DNA from: Saccharina japonica
Lineage: Eukaryota; Sar; Phaeophyceae; Laminariales; Laminariaceae
Assembly: GCA_008828725.1 (NCBI GenBank)
Contig: MEHQ01000823.1
Coordinates: forward strand, 40,038-104,037
Length of the DNA stretch: 64,000 nucleotides
Direction of reading: 5' to 3'
Shown here: positions 32,640-43,103 of the stretch, in pieces
How positions within the stretch are numbered: position 1 is the first letter of the stretch
Layout of the letters: each line of letters starts with the position of its first letter
Notes under the pieces: model-generated
Databases searched by the model: none
Seen by the model: only the letters and a program-made list of their open reading frames with translations
What the model was told of the DNA's origin: nothing
Position numbers and translations under genes: made by a program

Positions 32640-33093
32640 TGTTATGTGCTTTTTTACATGGATGGGTTGGGCTTCTTTCGCGTCACTCCTTTAGTTGTCT
32701 GTCGTGCGTTGTGGGAAAGTGGCTTGGGTATACCATATTTTAGAGTCCGTCGATTTTATTCCATGGTTTGGCTTTGCTTGCCTCATTGCGATGCTTTGTG
32801 TGTTTTCTTGCTGGAGAGTGTGCCTTTGATTGGGGCTCATTTATTGCGTCAGGGATCAATAATCGACAATATTTTAAAGGGACTTCTTTTGATGTTATGG
32901 GCCTTTTTTGCATCATTCATTACGTCAGGAATCAACAATACAAACAAACTGGGTCTCTTCAACGGTCCCTTGGCATCGTAAACTGGAGCCTTAGCCTCTC
33001 GGTCCCTTGGCATCGTAAACTACCTGATGTATTGCGGGCCTTATTCCTCCTTCGCTTCGCCGACGGCCTGGGCCGGCGGCGAAGCCCCCTTGT
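32640..33093 (+). repeat. Extra copy of terminal unit at the right edge
   Basis: Direct copy of 29,641-30,096 with few changes (for example AAACAAACTGGG instead of AAACTGGG). It ends at GGCGAAGCCCCCTT, after which sequence is unique. In the left arm the matching position is replaced by the LTR-like fragment ending at 19,649. Confidence 0.75.
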
Positions 33094-34165
33094 ATGTATC
33101 TATTATATCATGGACGATATGTGCAAGAGCTCAGCAGCAAAAACAAAAACATACAACACAGCAGCGGCACCCAAAGTATTCTATGGATCTATTACTATTA
33201 TATATAGGTTATACCCCCCTGTAAACCCAGACCACCCATCTACTACCGGGGGTTGGTTGATGTCGTCATGTTCTCTGACGTACTACGACTCGTACTACTT
33301 GTAACTGTTAATAGCGGCGAAATATATGTTCGACTTTTCCCGTTTTGCTGTGGTGCATGGTTGATTCGTTTATTACGTTGCTCGCATTATACGTATGATA
33401 CATAAGTCATCACTCCTTGGCGTACAAGTATATTAATCTGGAATAATGCGAGCAAGCGCCCGCCCCCCCCCCCCCACCGGACTGACGTTTTGAGCTCGAG
33501 AGTTCGGTAGCAAAGAAGGTGTCATGAAAATACCAAGCGACACGCGTTTTTGGACAGCCTTCGAGGAGGTCTATCTGTCCAACGCCACCCTTTTCGTCTC
33601 TCGTCTTGCTCTGGAGATGTCGAGCTAGAAAATTCGGTCCGGGTGAGGGGCGTTTATACTCGCATTATTACGGAATACGTATAGTTTACAAGGCTTTCCT
33701 ACGGAGTGGTCATAGTAAGGGCGACGCAAGAAATACGGGTTACCTCGACCGCAGCAGATCATCAAAACAACGCACAGCAGCAGAAGCAACGACAACAACA
33801 GCAGCAGCAGCAGCAGCAAAACGACAGAGGCAACTAGGCTGATGCATCTTGACCTAAAACCCAGGAGTGCGGACAAAGCGTTTAGACGAAGAAGAAAACT
33901 AAAGTAAACAACGTCTACGTACGAACTCTCGATTACAAGAACGGTGGGAATGAGGAGCGTGACAGACGCCTTCAAGTGGTCAAACTCCTAACTGCATTAA
34001 GCTACTGCGTTGGCGGCTCTTCTCTTTTTGCTGTGTTCCTGCAATTAATTGTCATTGATGGGATCGTTTTTTATTCTAAGCGATTTGGGTCAGCACATAA
34101 ACCTTTTTTTACTGACCGGCAGGTAATTGATGGGTGTGCGTGGTGGGTGAGAGATTTACTGGGTT
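33094..34165. other. Unassigned DNA with short CAG tracts
   Basis: Contains a C run at about 33,463-33,475 and CAGCAGCAG at 33,800. Short ORFs (for example 33,606-33,842, ending in an Ala/Thr run from CAG-type repeats) are not protein-like enough to call. Confidence 0.4.
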
Positions 34166-34562
34166 GGTCGGTTGGTCCCTCGGCTGGTAGTCCCACAATC
34201 ACCAACACCACCCACCAACATTTACTGTTAATTAAGCGATGCGTGTCAGCGCAAAAACCTTGTACGAGTACAGAGAAAAATGTACCAGTAAACAAATACA
34301 TCTGAATCATTTCATAATTCGTTTTTGTTGTATGATCTTTTTGCTCGTATTTTGTAAAATCTGTATCAGGTATCAGGTCGGTTGGTCCCTGGGCTGGTAG
34401 TCCTACAATCACCAACACCACCCACCAACATTTATTGTTAAGCGATGCGTGTCAGCGCAAAAACCTTGTACAGAGAAAAATGCAAACTAAGAAATCTGAA
34501 TCATTTCAGAATTCGTTTTTATTTGTATTGTCTTTTTGCTCGTATTTCGTAAAATCTGTATC
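34166..34562 (+). repeat. 210-bp tandem duplication
   Basis: Units start at 34,166 and 34,376 with GGTCGGTTGGTCCCT, then CTGGTAGTCC, ACAATCACCAACACC, GCGATGCGTGTCAGCGCAAA and TCGTATTT.GTAAAATCTG. The second unit has a few deletions. A further partial TCATTTCAGAA repeat follows. Confidence 0.85.
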
Positions 34563-36108
34563 ATTTCAGAAATCGTGTTTTATTGTCTTTTTGTTTTCTG
34601 CATCAGCAGCAGCAGCAGATAAGAAATGGGATGGAAAAAAAAAACAAAATGCTGCTGCTGCTGAACGAGTGCGTACCAGGAACCACCACCAAACCACGGG
34701 ACGAAGCCACCACCAACCACCACCAGCCACTACGAGCAACAACAACTTCTGGTGCTCCTGCGGCTCGTGGGGCAGGGGTGGTGGCGGTGGTGGTGATGGT
34801 CGTCGTTGTGGTGTTTGCTGGTGATGGTGGTGTGTGTGCTGTGTGCGATGATGGTCTTCCTCTTCTCGTCCGATCATCACCGTTGTTGCTCTACTGCCGA
34901 GAAATGTGGTCTTCAGTTTCAACCCTTGACAGCCTTGACATGCCGTGACTGTCACCAAACAACTAGTTTTTAGTGTGGAACACGCCACCCTACACCCTTG
35001 ACAGCGCATGTTTTGCCTTGCTTGACATGTCTCCTCATCGTTGCTATATACTACTGCTAGTTTGCTCTACTGCCGAGAAATCCCAGTGACACAATTTGGT
35101 ACTGGCAACAGTTTAGGGCAGTCACTACCGCCTAGCTCTCCGATCTCGGCACGGCTTTCGACACGAATAGCACAGGACGGTCGGCACAAATAGCGGGCCT
35201 CTATCAGTCCCGAGCGTGTCTGAATCGGTTCAGTGTACGCGTCGCGCGCCAAAAAAAAGCAAAGCGAACGAAGTGCGAAGTGCGAAGTGCAGACGAAGTG
35301 CAGACGAGCAGACAGACGAGCAGACAGACAAACCTCAATATTAAGGATTCTTTAAATAAAGCCACGCTGCGGCAGCTTTCAGAACTGTTTTTTGTCCGTT
35401 TGTGTCCGTTCGCGACCAGGGGGGTACACCCCCACGGGCACGTACCCAACCCATTAGGAAGAGCATCTATTGATGCTTCGAAGGGCTGCGCCCTTCTCAG
35501 CATCAATATCTCCTCATTTTTTTTTTTTATTTATCATACTGCCGCCTGCTGGTAAAATGTTTACGTACAGCAGTACCTCCTACATTGCTACGAGTACGTG
35601 CTGTTTGTTGTTGCTGTTTTATACGTACACCATAGAATATGACAACCGTAAATAATTGCGTTGACTTCGGGCCTTTTATTCCAGTTTTTTGTAGGCAACT
35701 TGTAGGCAACAAAAATGTACCACGGTGTATAATACCTCTACTGCTGTACGAGTAACCTATACATAAGAGCAACTATTAATAGTAGGTTGTGACTAGTGTC
35801 GACCATGCAGGCGTGCGGTCTCCTGATCTATTTCCTTAAACAATCTCGATCTCTCCTGATCTCTCTCCCATGTCGAAGTACACTGATTTGTTCCTGGTTT
35901 ACATGTACAGCATACCACAACGAGAGAAACATCTGGCAAGTCCAAAGGATATCTTCGAAGCCGTCGTTTGCATGCGCAGGCCTAACCCAACACGAAATGG
36001 GTTGACCGTGGCTTGAATTTATGTCGAGAGTCGAGTTCAAAGGTCTGACGTCGCACGAACTGAGTTTTAGCAGCGTGTTGATACTCTGTAGTTTAACGAG
36101 GAGAAATA
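34563..36108. other. Low-complexity and unassigned DNA
   Basis: 34.6-34.85 kb is rich in CTG, CAC and GGT triplets. 35,270-35,330 has short GTGCGAAGTGC and AGCAGACAGACG repeats. The repeated GCATCTATTGATGCTTCGAAGG and GCGCCCTTCTCAGCATCAATAT near 35,463-35,510 can form a hairpin. No gene recognised. Confidence 0.4.
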
Positions 36109-36260
36109 AAATTGTCTCGCGTGGAAAAATATCTGTTTAACGCTTTTTCGCCTGCTGTAAAACAAGTTGATCAAATATTGTTTGATGTTGATCAAATATT
36201 GTTTGATCAAATTGTACTAAATACATACGTAAAACACGTAGTTTTTCACGCGGGACAATT
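36109..36260. mobile_element. Short palindromic MITE (about 150 bp)
   Basis: Inverted ends AATTGTCTCGCGTGGAAAAA and its variant at the right, TTTTTCACGCGGGACAATT. The interior has two GTTGATCAAATATTGTTTGAT repeats. I could not define a target duplication, so the exact borders and superfamily are unknown. Confidence 0.5.
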
Positions 36261-36407
36261 TACTTTCTCCTCGTTCAACCACACATTCCGCGCGCTGAGC
36301 GACCCGCCGCAGGAGAAGCAGCAGCACCAGAGTACTACAGTAGTAGCAGCGGTTATTGTGTGTATGTGTGTACTCCTGTGCTGTTGCTGCTGGTGCTGCT
36401 TCTGATG

Positions 36408-36602
36408 TTTCATATGTTGCTGTGTTGTTGATGCTGCTGCTTCTTCGTGTACAGCGATGTATGAAAAGCAGGTTGGTCAGCAGCACAAAATACGTGAAAC
36501 AAAATGTTTTTTCACGCGGGGAAATCGCTGTTCATACATCGCTGTACACGAAGGAGCAGCAGCAATAGCAACATACGGAACAGCAGAAGAAGCTGCAGCA
36601 GC
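36408..36602. repeat. Inverted repeat with 60-70-bp arms
   Basis: CTTCGTGTACAGCGATGTAT at about 36,440 faces ATACATCGCTGTACACGAAG at 36,533. Pairing extends through the CTG/CAG-rich flanks. The loop contains TTTTTTCACGCGGGGAAA, resembling the MITE end 250 bp upstream. Confidence 0.65.
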
Positions 36603-37211
36603 AGTAATAACATGTACACCAAGTACCTGGTTTGTATGTTCACGTATTTTAGGTTTTAGGCGAAAGCCTAGCCTTCCGTCGGGGTCAAGAAGCATGCCTA
36701 CCTCCCAACTTCGAAAGCGGGACAGCTTCGAATATGGAACACTTGACAAAGTTCGATCGCAAAGGAAAATTAACAAACCACCGCGCACGTCACCGGTAAA
36801 GATTAAAGATGATACCTGGTAGGGACCACTCTTTAGTTCCAGTACGTATTTACATGTTTGTCTATGTATATGTTGACAAGGCGGTACTTATCAATTATTT
36901 GACGGGGCAAGTTCATGGGAAAGCTGGCGGTCCAAGAATTTGTTTTTTTCATGGGTTCATATACGAGCTGGTTCCAGAAAAGAAAAGTAGCATTCCACAC
37001 CTTCGGCCAATTGAACAGTGATTACACTATAATCTGGACACAAAGCATACCCACGTGACCGCATCAACAAGGCGAACACAAATAAATGTGAAGCTAATTT
37101 TGGCTGTAGTTCGTGAGATATGGGAATTGTTCGTATTATTACTTGGGGAGACGTTGTTGTAAGGGGTTTCAGAGACCAGTAATATTAAAAACAATATTAT
37201 TCTTCTTGAGG
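36603..37211. other. Unassigned DNA
   Basis: A plus-strand frame through 36,640-36,822 and an overlapping minus-strand frame both give protein-like short peptides after a TTTTAG acceptor-like site, but neither is recognisable. No feature is called. Confidence 0.35.
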
Positions 37212-39661
37212 CAAGGGCGCACAAAAAAAGTTATCCCGCACACCACACTACCCCCCCCTCCCCCCCCGGAGGGCCGAATTTTTTTTTTTTTTTTTTTTTT
37301 TCGGTCTACGTCCGAGCGTCAACAGCTACGGTTCTCCTCCCCGCCTTCCCGGATTCAACACCGGGGCCGGTGTGCGCCAGCCGCTGGGCTTGCGCACAGA
37401 CATGCCGTGCACCAACGCCCAGGTTACGGGTGGTGAGCGTGCGCATGGTGTGTTGGGTCCGGACGGCCCCTGCGCCCCAAACGCTGCCACCTCGTTCCGT
37501 GATGGGCCCGGCCCAGCAGGCCCTCAAGCTTTGCCTTCACTTGCTTTGACTATGCCAGCACCTGCACGTGCTCAAGCCTGGTGTGCACTCTCCGAGCACA
37601 CAACACAAAAAAGTCCCTCATCACGAACGCGTGCTGCTGAAAGTGGAAAGCCCAAAAGAAGAATAAATCCTGGAAAATTATGTCAGTGTCCTTCGTAAAA
37701 GATCCACCGTTTAAAAAAAAAATGGCATATGCTGAGTTTTAGACGTTGCGGTAAATGTGGCTCTATAGTGCCAAATATTCAATGGCCTGACTCTTCCCTT
37801 TGGAAGGACATAAGGCATAAGCTCGAGTTTCAAATAGGTCTAATAACAGTAAGTAACCTTTTTGATGAGAAACGTTTTTTTCGCAGATTTGATCGTTTTT
37901 AGGGAATTGTTCGGCCATTATGAACCGAAGTTACGGCGCAAACAAAAACAAAAACAAAAAAAGGCCACGGTTACGTGTTTTTAGTTGTTGTGAAGAACAC
38001 CCCTGCCGAAGCTTGATTGCCAACTATTCTTCAATCAGGGCGCAAAAGTAATTTCCGTGAAAGTAAATAGTTCCCCTAGGGTTTCCAAATATCTCAATAC
38101 ATCGTTCTACTGTAGTACTTTGGCAGGCGTGTTTTATAACAAACTTGTGCGGCTCGCATGACAAAACAAGTGTCACCGGCGTCTTGCCCTTGTTGATGCG
38201 ATCATATCAACACGTCTAGCGTCGAATTATTTTCATGTATTGACCGAATTATGGCCTCAAGCAAGGGCGCACAAAAAAAAGGTTTCGACACCACACACCC
38301 AAAACTTTATTTCGGACCTCTCAAGGGGGGAGGGGGGGTACGACGGACCCATCCCCCCCCTCATAACGCCACACAATCTCCTATATAAATCATCCCTATA
38401 CTTAATCCTATATAATACCAAGGGGAGGGGGGTACTACAGTCCACGCAGCCCCCTAAGAGCGGACAGGCGCCGACCGTAGAAGAGACAGGGAGAGAGGGA
38501 GAGAGTGATCACGATGAGCACTGTCTCCGTGGTGGAGGGAGCCCTATCCAAGGCCCCCTTCGCAAAGAAGTCTCGTTGCTTGAGGCCTATCAGCGGCGTC
38601 AAAGCTCACGTCATCGACCCCATGCACTAACGTACCCCTGAAGTGCAAGTTTTGCAGCCCTGCAGAGTGGGTGTGGAAATACTGCATGTCCCATCACGTA
38701 GAAGGGCAGCATTCCACTTCGTTGGCTCTGAACAAAGCAGATCCCAACACTGCGAGATTCGAAAGCAGCTTTGACGTAAGCAAGACAGAAAAGGAGGCGG
38801 TTGCGAAAAGGATGCCAAAGGGCAAGGCTGCCAGAGCCCCCGTAGCACGCCGAACGGTCTCCCAGCAGAAGAGTAAGGGTTCCATAGCCCCCGCAGCACG
38901 CCGTAAGGTCTCACAGCACGACGGGGGGTCAGATGAGTCAGACGACTCAGAGGAGGAGGAAGAGGAAGAGGAGGAGGATGAGGAGGAGGAGTCAGAAGAG
39001 GAGTCAGAAGAGGAGTCGGAAGAGGAGAGGGACGGGGGGGAGCGGGAAGAGGAAGAGGAGTCGGAAGAGGAGTCGGAAGAGAAGAGAGACGGGGGGGGGG
39101 GGGGGGGGAAAGGGGAAGAGAAAAAGGACGACCGAAAGGGGGAGAAAGAAGACGAACAGCCGGGGGGACGAAGGGAAGGGGGTGAAGGAGGGGAAGGGGG
39201 GAGCAAGAGGGGACGGGCGGGGAGTAGCAGCAACGGTAGCGAGACACCGGGCGAGAACGTGGGAGAACCCGTGCGCAAAAGTAGCGGGGACAGAACGATC
39301 ACGCAAAGCGTTCGCCAGAAAGATCTTGGCAGTCTTCGATGATTACATTTGTGCGATCATTACGTTCCTCGTCGTGGAGTGTTTTCCAAGCCATTTGACT
39401 CAATCAAGCATGATGGCTTGTTTTCGTGACTGAAATATTAAGATCTATGTTGTTGTCTAGGCACCTTGGTGGGGGGTTGCATCCAAGCAATGTTCTATCT
39501 GTTAATCAAGTACCTTGAAAGACCTTTTTGTGTGAGAGTTGGTGAGAGGGGAAAAGCCAAGAAATTCACCAAAAAGGGGGAAAAAAACAAAACAAATCGG
39601 CCCTCCGGGGGGGGGGTGGGGGTAGTGTGGTGTGCGGGATAAGTTTTTTTGTGCGCCCTTG
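37212..39661 (+). mobile_element. TIR element carrying acidic-tail zinc-finger ORF
   Basis: The ends are inverted copies of about 65 bp: CAAGGGCGCACAAAAAAA, then TTATCCCGCACACCACACTA, a C run and CGGAGGGCCGA. A third, internal copy of the first 18 bases starts at 38,262, where the second genomic copy (57,228) also starts, so the structure may be nested or a solo end plus a 1.4-kb element. No target duplication was seen. The 37.3-37.7-kb part is GC-rich with a 108-residue plus-strand frame of unknown meaning. Confidence 0.6.
38584..39342 (+). CDS. BED/C2H2-like finger protein with acidic tail, transposon-borne
   Basis: The frame opens after a TGA at 38,581. It encodes a zinc-finger-like motif CKFCSPAEWVWKYCMSHH followed by VEGQH (C-x2-C-x12-H with a second His five residues on), a basic Ala/Arg/Lys segment, then a long Glu/Ser/Asp tract and a Gly/Lys/Arg-rich end. 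BED fingers are common in transposon proteins and bind DNA. A separate frame starting at ATG 38,514 gives 38 residues that would join this one only through a one-base shift or splicing. No in-frame ATG precedes the finger. No transposase catalytic core is seen. It may be a captured or fragmentary gene. Confidence 0.4.
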   Translation, partial: GLSAASKLTSSTPCTNVPLKCKFCSPAEWVWKYCMSHHVEGQHSTSLALNKADPNTARFESSFDVSKTEKEAVAKRMPKGKAARAPVARRTVSQQKSKGSIAPAARRKVSQHDGGSDESDDSEEEEEEEEEDEEEESEEESEEESEEERDGGEREEEEESEEESEEKRDGGGGGGKGEEKKDDRKGEKEDEQPGGRREGGEGGEGGSKRGRAGSSSNGSETPGENVGEPVRKSSGDRTITQSVRQKDLGSLR

Positions 39662-41578
39662 GTGTACCTGGGTTTTTCACTCCATTGGATGATAAGGAGG
39701 AACTTAGACATTGAATACGTCCGACGTCGGCAATACGATCAAAGGGGACAAACGCACACTTCCTACCTCACAACGGATAACACTCAAGGTAGAACGGAGG
39801 ACGAACGCCTTCATATTCAGTGTGCCACTTGGCTGTCGATAAAAAATGATATGCTCCCGGCAGTCGGAATCCCCTAACCCGTCAACTCGTGTACACCAAC
39901 TTGGGGTATGCCGCTGGGCTGGTCAGTAATCGATCCAACGGGCTTACGTACACTTTAAGTCGGCACTTAAGGGCCGCGAATACCCCAGAGACTGGCTGTA
40001 ATGACGTGGAAGCCTAGGCACGCACAGCGTAAGCGTGGTCAAAAATGCCCGCTAAAACGACGAGCAGTTATGGCCCAACATATTTCGACTGCAAAAATAA
40101 AAACATATTCGACAATACATAAAACAAAGACACAGCCGGCACCGATGGCGTTGTAGGTGAAGTAGATCAGCATATTGGACCCCCAATTATTGCACACGGA
40201 ACGATGATATGGTATTGTTCTGATGGCCGAGGTCTCACCAAGAGACCAAGGTATGTCACCTGCCCCCTGTTTCCAGACGCGTACCCTCTTGCGGACGCTC
40301 ACGCTCAGTACTATAGTGCTGAACGTACGGTACCTTGCCGTTTTAAAGCGTGTTATTACTGTAGTTGAACGAGACGCGCGATAGGGTGAGGGTGGATCCA
40401 TTTACTTATGAGACTGCTCGCTTCTGAGGCTATATGTCTCACATATGTATCAAGCTGAGCAATCTTATGACCAAAGACGCATGCTACGATAGAGGTTCAC
40501 CATTTTTTGCCTGAGCTCCTCACGTAAGGAGCGTCATACCTCACCGACAAAATGATTTTGGAGGAAAAACAAAGTGCTGCCGGATGCGAGATCTCATGAC
40601 CGAACGTATACTCTGAAACATTATTTGGCACAAAAATGAAAGTCCGACGAATTTGGGTTAAGGAGGCCGATCGTTCAGAAAACGATCCAGCCAAAAAGTG
40701 CCACCTCTACCGTAGCACGCGTCCAAAGAGTACCCTTGGTACCAATACTATAAAGACTGGATTAGACTGGCGTTGCCGGAATAATAGGTGGAGTAGCCGC
40801 GTCAGTCACGAACGGTTGCGAAAAACAATGACATATGTTTTGTATCACGGGTGACAAGACGTCTATCAATACCCTATTCGTCTTGTTTGGCATTTTCGCT
40901 GCCATGGGCGCTCAACTGACATGGCAACTATGGTCGATACACGTGTAAAAATGGACCAAATTAATATGGCCGTGTAAGATTTGACGCCGAAGTAAATGTA
41001 CCGAATAGTTTTACTTGTTTAATGCTGGACCACAACGTAGTCACCGCCTAATCCGGTTGTGATCCACGAGATAAGGTTGGAACTATAACTATCAAAGTCA
41101 TGTTTAGTACCGACTACGCCGTCAGATATAATGCTTGTGGCGCAAGACAATATAATAATAAAGAGTAACCCTCACACTGTTCTTGGCAACCTAAGAAGCA
41201 CATCCTTTGCGGCGGACCACTTTGTCCATGCATTCGTGTCGCCTGAATTATCTCGAGTAGCTTTAGCTGTTGAAATGTGCAGAACAGCATACAGCCAGCT
41301 CGTGTCCCTTTCAAACTGGAATGAATCTAGTGCGCCGTAACGATCCTCTGTCTAAGATTGTCTTCTCTCCTTAGAGTTGAAACGGAGTAGAAACACCGTG
41401 GATAATGTCTCTTGGGATATACAGACTGAGACAGCCGGAGCCGGCACAAAGACAAACGTATTTGGCGCAAATGACACAAACGCCCCATATATACCTGGCG
41501 GGACTACTGCCCATCTGTACCACGAATCTAGTCGAACATAACTGCTCACACCAATTCTCCGGATCGCTCAGAAACATA
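39662..41578. other. Unassigned noncoding DNA
   Basis: No ORF here is convincing. 40,550-40,740 shares a decayed dispersed repeat with 49,990-50,200 (GGGTTAAGG and CTACCGTAGCACGCGTC versus CTATCGTAGCACGCGTC). No RNA gene seen. Confidence 0.4.
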
Positions 41579-42505
41579 TCAAAACGTACACTCAGGTTTC
41601 ACGTCAAAAAGGGCGGGGTTTAAGGAACAGTTCGACAGGTTACGACGAGCTCTCTTGTTGGCGGGTGTCCGTCCCACGCAAACAAAGCCGTCCTCGGAGG
41701 GGCCGTGCTGGTGACAATGGGTAGGCTGTTTTCCACTTAATCCCCACCGTGACGTTCGGCCACAATTCACCACTTGGCACCCGACACGAAAACTAATCAA
41801 TTGGCTTACCGAACGTTCGGTTTTATGATCGGAACATACTGTCGGCGTACCACCAGTTATTACATCCCAGGTCGGTGCCTTAGTGCAGGTCTCATGTGAG
41901 CAACGCCGGGTGACAATATCTACCATGCCGTCCTCAGCATGTAGCTTGCAGTACACCGCCATGTTGCTGCCCTCGACATTGAAACTTGGTTGCCTAATGC
42001 AGGTGTCATATGAGCAATGCTTGTCGCGAACGTTCACCATGCCGTCCTCAGCATGAAGCTTGCAGTACACCGCCATGTTGCTGCCCTCGACATTGAAACT
42101 TGGTTGCTTAAAGCAGGTGTCATATGAGCAACGCTTGTCGCGAGGGATCACCATGCCGTCCTCCGCATGTAGCTTGCAGTACACCGCTGTCTTACTGCCC
42201 TCGACATTGAAACTCGGACGCTTCATGCAGGAGTCATGTGGGCAACGCTTCTCGCGGACGTTCACCATGCCGTCCTCAGCATGTTGCTTGCAGTACACCG
42301 CCGTCTTGCTGCCCTCAACATTGAAATTCGGGTTCTTCTTGCAGGAGTCAAATACGCACAGTCTGCTTCTTGTGCTCACCATGCCGTCCTCCGCGTGTTG
42401 CTTGCAGTAAGCCCTCATATTATCTTTGGCAGCGAACCCCCCTCGCTTGATGCAGCCATCGCGTGAACAACGCCCCATTATCGCCGGATACGGGGTACTG
42501 GCCAC
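41579..42505 (-). CDS. EsV-1-7 cysteine-rich repeat protein (seven repeats)
   Basis: A single 308-residue frame without introns. It holds seven tandem units of C-x4-C-x15/16-C-x2-H: five regular ones joined by the linker AEDGMV, each with a central F.VEGS-type core, then two diverged ones (CSHETC...CSDH and CQVVNC...CHQH) and a basic C-terminal tail. This is the EsV-1-7 domain, first named from the Ectocarpus virus EsV-1 and present in the brown-algal developmental protein IMMEDIATE UPRIGHT. The Cys/His spacing suggests metal binding; molecular function is unknown. The start at 42,505 gives a nine-residue leader before a second Met just ahead of the first repeat; either could be used. No signal peptide or membrane segment. 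It could be a host gene or descend from an integrated phaeovirus. Confidence 0.92.
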   Translation of the reverse strand: MASTPYPAIMGRCSRDGCIKRGGFAAKDNMRAYCKQHAEDGMVSTRSRLCVFDSCKKNPNFNVEGSKTAVYCKQHAEDGMVNVREKRCPHDSCMKRPSFNVEGSKTAVYCKLHAEDGMVIPRDKRCSYDTCFKQPSFNVEGSNMAVYCKLHAEDGMVNVRDKHCSYDTCIRQPSFNVEGSNMAVYCKLHAEDGMVDIVTRRCSHETCTKAPTWDVITGGTPTVCSDHKTERSVSQLISFRVGCQVVNCGRTSRWGLSGKQPTHCHQHGPSEDGFVCVGRTPANKRARRNLSNCSLNPALFDVKPECTF

Positions 42506-43103
42506 GCCGGTTGGAATACCTGAGCAACATCATGTGGCGAGTGTGGGACAGCAAGGATGTAAAAGCTGTCGCGCTTACAGCTTCTAGATCTGTCGACGTT
42601 ATGATTCGACTAAACGACTTTGGCAGCCACGCGCTGCACTAAGATGGTCTAAACAAAATCCCGATGGAGCTCGGCGGGGAGGGTGAATGCCTGCCACACC
42701 GTCGAACCATCGGACACTGTACCGCTGTTTATTTGCTAAAGGACCGTTTAGGTACGGTTTGACTGAAGAGGATATAAGACCGGAGGGGAACACCTGGAAA
42801 TTATTCGACAACCATGTGGTTCGCGGGATTTTGGATGCAATTTCAGTCACATATTGGAATATACCCTCGTGCATGTATAGATATGTTTCTGAAGGGTCCG
42901 TCCTGTTTAGAACATATATCTTCCTACGAGCACGCTCTTGCGAAAATCTACGTAAGCACGTCGACATGGCAATCCTAGCCGGACACGTTTGTCAAGGTTT
43001 GATCCGAGCATTTAGCTCGAATACCAAGCGCCATAGTTTTTATTTGTTGTTTTCGCCGGGAGTGGCTACAACGATTTGTCGCATGCTCTGTATGAGGCAT
43101 TAG
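42506..43103. other. 5' flank of the EsV-1-7 gene with opposed short ORFs
   Basis: Two protein-like but unrecognised frames overlap on opposite strands: 42,687-43,103 (+, 138 residues) and 42,599-42,967 (-, 122 residues). At most one could be real. The promoter of the EsV-1-7 gene should lie here; I see no clear TATA box near 42,530. Confidence 0.3.

Larger units (their letters stand above)
26160..32640 (-). repeat. Right arm of the giant inverted repeat
   Basis: Reverse complement of the left arm. It differs by an 830-bp Harbinger-like insertion (26,363-27,192), an insertion of about 200 bp at 28,063-28,262, extra minisatellite units at 28.5-29.4 kb, and absence of the solo LTR in its inner half. 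Ambiguous bases occur at 30,967, 31,876 and 31,880-31,881. Beyond 32,640 a further copy of the terminal unit continues to about 33,093. Confidence 0.85.

Noticed and set aside
38627..39302. Minus-strand Ser/Pro-rich ORFs opposite the acidic ORF
   Set aside because: Antisense of a GAG/GAA-rich repeat gives Ser, Leu or Pro runs in every phase.
42599..43103. Opposed 122- and 138-codon ORFs upstream of the EsV-1-7 gene
   Set aside because: They overlap each other on opposite strands and neither is recognisable; left as unassigned flank.
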